Below are positions 32,201 to 35,124 of a stretch of DNA of 35,124 bases, piece by piece. The stretch comes from Priapulus caudatus. Taxonomy: Eukaryota; Priapulida; Priapulimorpha; Priapulimorphida; Priapulidae. Position 1 is the stretch's first letter; every line of letters begins with the position of its first letter. The stretch spans positions 29,734 through 64,857 of the forward strand of contig NW_014578618.1 in assembly GCF_000485595.1 (NCBI RefSeq), given 5' to 3'. A model generated the notes under the pieces. That model ran no database searches, was not told the origin of the DNA, and saw nothing but the letters and a program-made list of their open reading frames with translations. The position numbers and the translations under genes are program-made.

Positions 32201-33026
32201 GCACGAACCACTCACGCGGCGGCCGGCAACTCTCGCGCCAATTTCATTTCGCGATCGATTACGGATAAAGCGCTACATTACGGAATTGCTCTTTCCAAAT
32301 ATTCGCGACAGAATAACTGTCGATGCAAGGCGATAAACAGCAAGAAGGTCAGGCTACGAGCAACGTGTAGTCGAGTACACCTTTCTAAAGATACACAGTG
32401 CTCACAGGTACACATACAGATGTACAGGAGCAGGAGTTGGTACGCAGTGCTTTGTGTAAAGAAAATGCACACTAGCACTCAAACGGTGGTTCACCAACAT
32501 GGTCCCCGCATTACGTCGTATAAGCATACGCATTAAGCTATGAACAAAATGTAGTCGAGTACACATTTCTGAAGATGATGTGCATGAAGTCACACGCTCT
32601 ACATAGCAAATACACCGACGAGCCGACACTTGAAGTTGCACTCAAACACAGTCACCGCGTTACGTCAATAGCTCCACTACAAAAAGTCCAGCGCACGACG
32701 CGGTGTAATATTATATAGTGCTACCCATTATATAGTGCATTCCTGTATTGTTAGTACCGGCACCGGTAGCATCATATCATAGGTAGCATGGGTTTCACAG
32801 GCGTGTGCATTATATTCTGCACCCGGGACGCACAATATAATGGGGATGCAATCGCTCACGCTACACCGGCTTCAAGACATACCTTGCTGGTTTGTCCCAG
32901 GTCGTTTCTGATCTGTTCTTTCTCGTCGGGGTTGATGAGGATGCCCTGGTAGTCGTGGTAGGTGATCTCCCCACAGATCATAGCCTCCTGACAGATCGGC
33001 AGCAGTCCACACCTCATCGCTGACAC
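18204..33026 (-). CDS. Adducin (membrane skeleton protein), 5' part missing
   Basis: Minus-strand exons, 5' to 3': 33026-32883, 32161-32063, 31471-31295, 30437-30301, 29726-29597, 27654-27532, 27213-27106, 25359-25267, 25117-24931, a possible 21228-21103, 18601-18528 and 18311-18204. Phases agree throughout. The head end includes [21 protein letters not shown] and [19 protein letters not shown], close to vertebrate adducin (AMKCGLLPISPEA, YHDYHGIL, LRNHGLVSVGESVEEAFYY). The neck includes GYRTGYVYR and TSGPQSKIL (human GYRTGYPYR, TAGPQSQVL). The tail ends in a MARCKS-related segment. Adducin caps and bundles actin and recruits spectrin at membrane junctions. The start of the head and the initiator Met are not in the window. 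An acidic phase-1 exon that fits this tail lies inverted at 23923-24060. Confidence 0.93.
18528..18601 (-). CDS. Adducin tail exon
   Basis: Acceptor TGTTTCGCAG and donor GAG|GTAGGT, 74 nt, phase 1 to phase 0. Encodes [20 protein letters not shown] and SGELE, an acidic linker just before the lysine-rich end. Its phase joins both the 24931 exon end and the terminal exon. Confidence 0.8.
18612..21095. other. Adducin intron sequence with repeats, no gene seen
   Basis: Mixed sequence with several ORFs lacking family features. A CAACAA tract lies near 19855-19880, and a 30-bp tandem array with ACTCACTCAACCACGCTCAC units occupies about 20413-20530, extended by CACG repeats to 20570. Confidence 0.55.
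20413..20570. repeat. 30-bp tandem repeat plus CACG microsatellite
   Basis: About three copies of a unit containing ACTCACTCAACCACGCTCAC, passing into degenerate CACGCACG repeats. Located in an adducin intron. Confidence 0.85.
21103..21228 (-). CDS. Possible Pro/Arg-rich adducin tail exon
   Basis: The minus strand has an acceptor-like CGTCGTGTAG after a pyrimidine-rich stretch, a 126-nt open segment, and a good donor GCA|GTGAGT. Length and phase (1 to 1) fit between the 24931 and 18601 exons. It encodes [13 protein letters not shown] and [11 protein letters not shown], low-complexity sequence like adducin tails but without a diagnostic motif. CpG-rich composition can also give such a frame by chance. 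Confidence 0.38.
21285..21515. repeat. GA-rich polypurine tract
   Basis: Strongly strand-biased G and A sequence with GAGAGA followed by GGAGGAGG blocks for over 150 bp. ORFs through it are low-complexity Arg/Gly or Ser/Pro. Confidence 0.9.
21520..23075. other. Adducin intron, no gene; ACGC microsatellite and 52-bp repeats
   Basis: A (CACG)n array lies at about 22299-22355. A repeat family rich in CATTCTACG and GTACGAGAATTCCACTGC occupies about 22560-22860, with a clear 52-bp period between 22729 and 22781. No recognisable coding sequence. Confidence 0.6.
22729..22860. repeat. 52-bp tandem repeat
   Basis: Two near-identical units beginning GAATGGATCTACGTACGAGA, plus a diverged third, with looser relatives upstream to 22570. 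Confidence 0.88.
23078..23815. repeat. 22-bp minisatellite (unit like AGCTCCTAAGCTACGACCTC), contains assembly gap
   Basis: More than 30 units of about 22 bp. The unit is partly self-complementary (TAGCT-CCTA-AGCTA). Near 23424 there are ten N. Units left of 23440 and right of 23560 carry many one-base indels, while 23440-23550 is nearly perfect, which looks like assembly or read error as much as biology. Confidence 0.95.
23424..23433. other. Assembly gap (10 N)
   Basis: Ten consecutive N inside the minisatellite. The true array length is unknown. Confidence 0.99.
23923..24060 (+). CDS. Acidic Pro-Glu exon, probably an adducin tail exon in inverted orientation
   Basis: Acceptor TTGTTTTCAG and donor GACG|GTAGGT bound 138 nt that are phase 1 at both ends. 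The reading is [15 protein letters not shown], then a Gln/Glu/Pro stretch, and ends SPVSDEAD. No neighbouring plus-strand exon was found. Adducin, on the minus strand, has a phase-1 junction in this part of its tail, and its next exon also starts GEPE. The piece would fit that junction if the segment were reversed. Alternatives are an exon of an unknown nested plus-strand gene, or chance. Confidence 0.5.
24065..24890. other. Non-coding interval with inverted minisatellite unit and AT-rich repeats
   Basis: At 24558-24576 is one 19-bp unit of the 22-bp minisatellite in the opposite orientation. From about 24725 to 24880 there is a degenerate repeat built around CATATAGCAA and AAGTTCATA. No gene seen. 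Confidence 0.7.
24931..25117 (-). CDS. Adducin exon, neck to tail
   Basis: Acceptor GTTTTGCAG and donor GAGAG|GTGAGT, 187 nt, phase 0 to phase 1. Encodes [17 protein letters not shown] and [20 protein letters not shown]. Human alpha adducin has ASKAIIEKEYQ and NPFTTLTDRELEEYRREVER. Confidence 0.93.
25267..25359 (-). CDS. Adducin neck exon
   Basis: Acceptor TTGCTTACAG and donor CAG|GTAAGG, 31 codons in phase 0. Contains [12 protein letters not shown], matching the conserved TAGPQSQVL segment of adducins. Confidence 0.92.
25370..27095. other. Adducin intron
   Basis: No gene seen. It contains CAACAA tracts and a diverged direct repeat (about 25930-25990 and 26036-26095) sharing CCCACTCAGCA and CAGCTACAAACAC. 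An AT palindrome lies near 26200-26255, and TATATGCAAA is repeated near 26391. Confidence 0.7.
27106..27213 (-). CDS. Adducin neck exon, second of a duplicated pair
   Basis: 36 codons, phase 0 to phase 0, between GGATTTGCCAG and CAG|GTAGGG. Reads [19 protein letters not shown] and then [17 protein letters not shown]. It aligns with the neighbouring exon at 27532-27654 ([25 protein letters not shown]). The acceptor could alternatively be six codons further in. Confidence 0.8.
27532..27654 (-). CDS. Adducin neck exon, first of a duplicated pair
   Basis: Acceptor ATGGTTTCAG and donor ACG|GTAAAT, 41 codons in phase 0. Reads [20 protein letters not shown] and then [19 protein letters not shown], matching the NLFVPLNTNPKEVQEMR region of human adducin. 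Confidence 0.9.
27898..28004. repeat. Perfect 54-bp tandem duplication
   Basis: Two adjacent copies starting TTCGATGTGAACATACACTC with period 54, identical as far as I can read, suggesting a recent event or an assembly duplicate. Confidence 0.95.
28203..28483. mobile_element. MITE with hAT-like ends
   Basis: Inverted termini CAGTGTTTCCCCTG and its complement CAGGGGAAACACTG bound 281 bp without a transposase. CAGTGTTTCC ends are common in hAT elements, which make 8-bp duplications; here the flanks share only a clear 5 bp (CGTTA on both sides), so the superfamily is uncertain. The inner frames are low quality. Confidence 0.82.
29247..29510. repeat. Minisatellite, about 54-bp unit, five copies
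   Basis: Units contain GACCAACCCTGATC, AAACCCCTCCCTCGA and CCTGTTTATAAACC, with divergence growing to the right. Frames across it on the minus strand are repeats and not genes. Confidence 0.93.
29597..29726 (-). CDS. Adducin exon (head-neck linker)
   Basis: Acceptor CGCGCGCAG and donor AAG|GTACAA, 130 nt, phase 2 to phase 0. Encodes [20 protein letters not shown] and then [20 protein letters not shown], comparable to the SFQKQQREKTRWLNS region of human adducin. Confidence 0.88.
30301..30437 (-). CDS. Adducin exon with GYRTGY motif
   Basis: Acceptor GTTGTTTTAG and donor GGA|GTGAGT, 137 nt, phase 0 to phase 2. Encodes [11 protein letters not shown] and then [19 protein letters not shown], matching GYRTGYPYR and SDVEVPAS in human adducin. 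Confidence 0.93.
30440..31290. other. Adducin intron with a two-copy direct repeat
   Basis: Copies at about 30683-30800 and 30830-30945 share GACCGGCCCTA, ACCATATCCA and CTACTACCACTCGCATCGCA. A GGGGG-TCCGGCATG-CCCCC hairpin lies near 31021-31040. No gene seen. Confidence 0.75.
31295..31471 (-). CDS. Adducin exon, end of head
   Basis: Acceptor CCGCTGCAG and donor ACC|GTAAGT, 59 codons in phase 0. Contains a Gly-rich loop and [17 protein letters not shown], comparable to KWQIGEQEFEALMRMLD of human adducin. Confidence 0.92.
31475..32055. other. Adducin intron
   Basis: No gene. It contains a (TTA)n tract at about 31585-31655 and T-rich and A-rich runs, plus a short repeated GTGAGGCATTGTTGCT-like segment. 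Confidence 0.65.
32063..32161 (-). CDS. Adducin head exon
   Basis: Acceptor TTTGCGCAG and donor CAG|GTACGT, 33 codons in phase 0. Encodes [20 protein letters not shown] and then NCMIACETQ, the RNHG segment of the class-II-aldolase-like fold kept in adducins. Confidence 0.95.
32165..32880. other. Adducin intron
   Basis: No gene. Two diverged copies of GTAGTCGAGTACAC-TTTCT occur near 32367 and 32552, and TATATAGTGC repeats near 32712-32745. Confidence 0.65.
32883..33026 (-). CDS. Adducin head exon (first certain exon in window)
   Basis: Acceptor TTGGCCACCAG and donor AAG|GTATGT, 48 codons in phase 0. Encodes [20 protein letters not shown] and then [17 protein letters not shown]. Nearly superimposable on VSAMKCGLLPISPEALSLGE of human adducin, including the phase-0 start. 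Confidence 0.96.
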
Positions 33027-33379
33027 CTGGTGGCCAACGAGCGAAACGACGATTAATATGATGATGACTATGATGAATAACGATCGATTGCCGATTTGAC
33101 AGGCTGGGCAATATTTCACGTGACTCTGTACGAAGCTTCAACTCGATAACGATTTTTTTATCACTAAAATGAGATATTATGTGATTGAATTATAATTACT
33201 CCCACTAAAATTCGATGTTATTCTATTAAATTATAATTAAATTATTATATAAACATAAACATAAACAGTTTACATGCTCTTACTACCATTCAGGGCCTAC
33301 ACACCCTACTATAGTTATCCCAAAACATGCATTCATCGTAGTAGACAATAGAATTCCTTAAACAAGATCCATTATTTGA

Positions 33380-33590
33380 ATTGGAGTACTCCCCCAACCA
33401 GACGATCTCCCCCATTTAGACAGAATGGAATATTCCCTGAGTACTATCCCTGAAGGTGGACAGTTATGAATATTCCCCCGAACATTGGGATAATTGTAGG
33501 TACTCTCCCAACCAGACGAGTTGATTAGACAGGAAGGAATATTCCCTGAATACTATCACTGAAGGTGGACAGTTAGGAATATTAGCCTGA
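33380..33590. repeat. Two-copy direct repeat, about 110-bp spacing
   Basis: Copies share CCAACCAGACGA, GGAATATTCCCTGA and CACTGAAGGTGGACAGTTA-like stretches. Non-coding; lies upstream of the adducin head exon. Confidence 0.85.
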
Positions 33591-33847
33591 TCACAGCCCC
33601 GTAACCTGACAACAACAAGGTCATCACTACTGTAACAACCAGTAACAGTCACTAAAGGCTAGAGTGACAATTCGAGTTAAATCCCCCATAAAGGTAGAAC
33701 AGACGGACAGACTAGCTGTGTAGGAAGTCTCTAGAGTTAAACTTAATACCTGAGTAGTAGCAAGAGTATATAAACTGTTCATGTTTATTTATTTAGCAGA
33801 GTAATTATAATCTAATTATAATATAACACCTAATATATATATATAAA

Positions 33848-33908
33848 TAAATAATATATATCAGGGGTTAATAATTACAAATTATTAACCCGTGATATAT
33901 ATATATAT
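33848..33908. repeat. Long AT-rich hairpin
   Basis: GGGTTAATAATT and AATTATTAACCC form a perfect 12-bp stem around the loop ACA, extended past one mismatch by TATATATCA/TGATATATA. It could be the core of a foldback element. Confidence 0.88.
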
Positions 33909-34061
33909 AATCTATATATAATAATATATAATATAATCTATATATAATAGAACCATATCCGCTCAAAGGCGGAACATCTAGGCTAGCTGGGGTAACTAAG
34001 GAAGATCTCCTCTCCCAGCATCTCGTGTCACTACGCACGCGCGAGAGCGGTCGTGTCAAGG

Positions 34062-34172
34062 TATGACACAATCGATCGTGTTGCGCAGCCGCGATGAGAT
34101 GGCCGAGATGCTAGCGTGATCCGGATTCGTGACTCCCAGGATCAGTGCTGCCGATATGCCACCCACGCTCGC
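34062..34172 (-). CDS. Doubtful exon, possibly upstream adducin head or another gene
   Basis: On the minus strand an acceptor GTGTGCAG precedes an open segment reading ASVGGISAALILGV and then TNPDHASISAISSRLRNTID, ending at TGA soon after. No good donor was found. The SAISSRLRN-DCV part loosely resembles HSAIYAARPDVKCVV, which comes just before the certain head exon in adducins, but HIHTPAGAA does not follow. It may be a degraded exon, a terminal exon of another gene, or chance. Confidence 0.25.
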
Positions 34173-34269
34173 CTGCACACCACCACAACACCACAACAAC
34201 ACACGTGAGATATCGAGCACGCCCAGCCCGATGTATTAATTATTCACGTGGAGCTGCAGGTAAGCCCCG

Positions 34270-34575
34270 CCAGCACCCGCCTGCCACATGCAGCAGCAGC
34301 AAGCAGCATCAAGCAACACCAGTAAGCAGTAAGTACAAGCAGTAGTTAGCAAGCAGCAAGCAGCAGCAGAGCAGCAACAGTATCATCAGTAGTAGTACAG
34401 CAAGTAGTAGCAGCAGCACAGCAGTATAAGCAAGCAGCAGCTAGCAGTAGTAGTCAGGCAAGCACACACCAGCAGCACATAGTAGCAAGCAAACAAACAG
34501 CAAGCAGCACAGCAGTAGCAGCAGCAGGCAGCAGCAACCAACAACAGCAACAGCAATAGCAAAGAGTAGCGGCGC
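34270..34575. repeat. AGC/CAG-rich degenerate repeat
   Basis: Long irregular run of AGC, AGT and AAGCAGC units over about 300 bp. All frames are low complexity. Confidence 0.92.
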
Positions 34576-34599
34576 CGGTGGTGCTGTATATACATCACA

Positions 34600-35124
34600 C
34601 TGTCTGCGCGCGCGCGTGTTCGTGTGTGCGTGCGTGCGTACGCGTTCGTGTGCGTGTCTGTGTGACGTCAGCTATCCCACAGGCGGAACTATAATGGGAC
34701 TCCCGCGCGTGCCGATCGTTACAATGGCGGGGGGTGGCGGGGGAAAAGAAGGTGGGGGGGGTGGGGGGGGAGGAGGGGGGCGAATTACAGGCACTGGTGC
34801 AAAATTGGATCACCACCTTCTAACTCGATAATCATTTCTACAGTTGCGTCAGGAAACAAATGACGTTAGATCAATGTACCAAGAAAGTAGATAATAGGGA
34901 ATACGTTATAAATATTATAGAAAAACACGTTAAGCTGAAACTCGACGCTGGTCGCGCAACGCCTATTGACAAATACATTACACAAAATATCATCTCACAA
35001 AGTTAGTGAAACGCAGCAATTTTGTGTTATCCGTTCGCTTCGGATCCCTTATTCCATTCTCGCGCTCTCTCTCTATCTAATCTAAGTCTATCTATCTCTA
35101 TCGTATCTATACTAAGCATATCTA
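34600..35124. other. Simple repeats and unique flank at window edge
   Basis: A GC/TG dinucleotide tract lies at 34600-34665 and G-runs at 34730-34790. The rest is AT-rich sequence without a gene, ending in degenerate TCTATC repeats from about 35070. Confidence 0.7.

Noticed and set aside
34386-34598. Leu/Cys-rich membrane-like ORF
   Set aside because: Comes from the AGC/CAG-rich low-complexity tract.
1-35124. tRNA, rRNA or snRNA genes
   Set aside because: I looked for B-box promoter-like GGTTCGAATCC and conserved rRNA stretches and saw none; a covariance-model search would be decisive.

Overview
This window is animal nuclear DNA, most likely from an invertebrate bilaterian. Genes are split into short exons with GT-AG introns. 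The recognisable products are a clan-2 cytochrome P450, a perilipin and an adducin. The rest is microsatellites, minisatellites, MITE-like elements and one 10-N assembly gap. The species cannot be named from sequence alone. Exon boundaries were read by eye, using splice consensus, phase continuity and remembered family landmarks; no search was run.

Left part (1-3640): remains of a cytochrome P450 cluster. A plus-strand pseudogene (about 245-790) has frameshifts, a stop and a deletion that removes the heme loop. A plus-strand first exon (1900-2310) is split by a 244-bp MITE with a 9-bp target duplication. A minus-strand terminal exon (3260-3621) has an intact heme loop. The 3' flanks of the left and right copies form a long diverged inverted repeat. 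Next (5325-6148, plus) is a small three-exon gene with two B-box-like zinc-binding modules, each cut by a phase-1 intron at the same place.

Centre (7486-15300, plus): a complete perilipin (lipid-droplet coat) gene. It has a TATA/CRE promoter, a non-coding first exon, nine shared coding exons and two alternative terminal exons, giving proteins of about 435 or 434 residues.

Right part (33026 down to 18204, minus): the 3' two thirds of an adducin (spectrin-actin junction protein) gene. It covers the end of the aldolase-like head, the neck and the tail, including the C-terminal MARCKS-related lysine-rich segment. The exons for the start of the head are not in the window, apart from one doubtful candidate at 34080-34172. 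Two related neck exons lie side by side. One acidic tail exon (23923-24060) has the right phase for adducin but sits on the opposite strand, between oppositely oriented copies of a 22-bp minisatellite unit and next to the assembly gap.

The perilipin and adducin genes converge, and candidate poly(A) signals on the two strands lie about 50 bp apart near 15.3 kb. No tRNA, rRNA, CRISPR or prokaryotic signal was seen.
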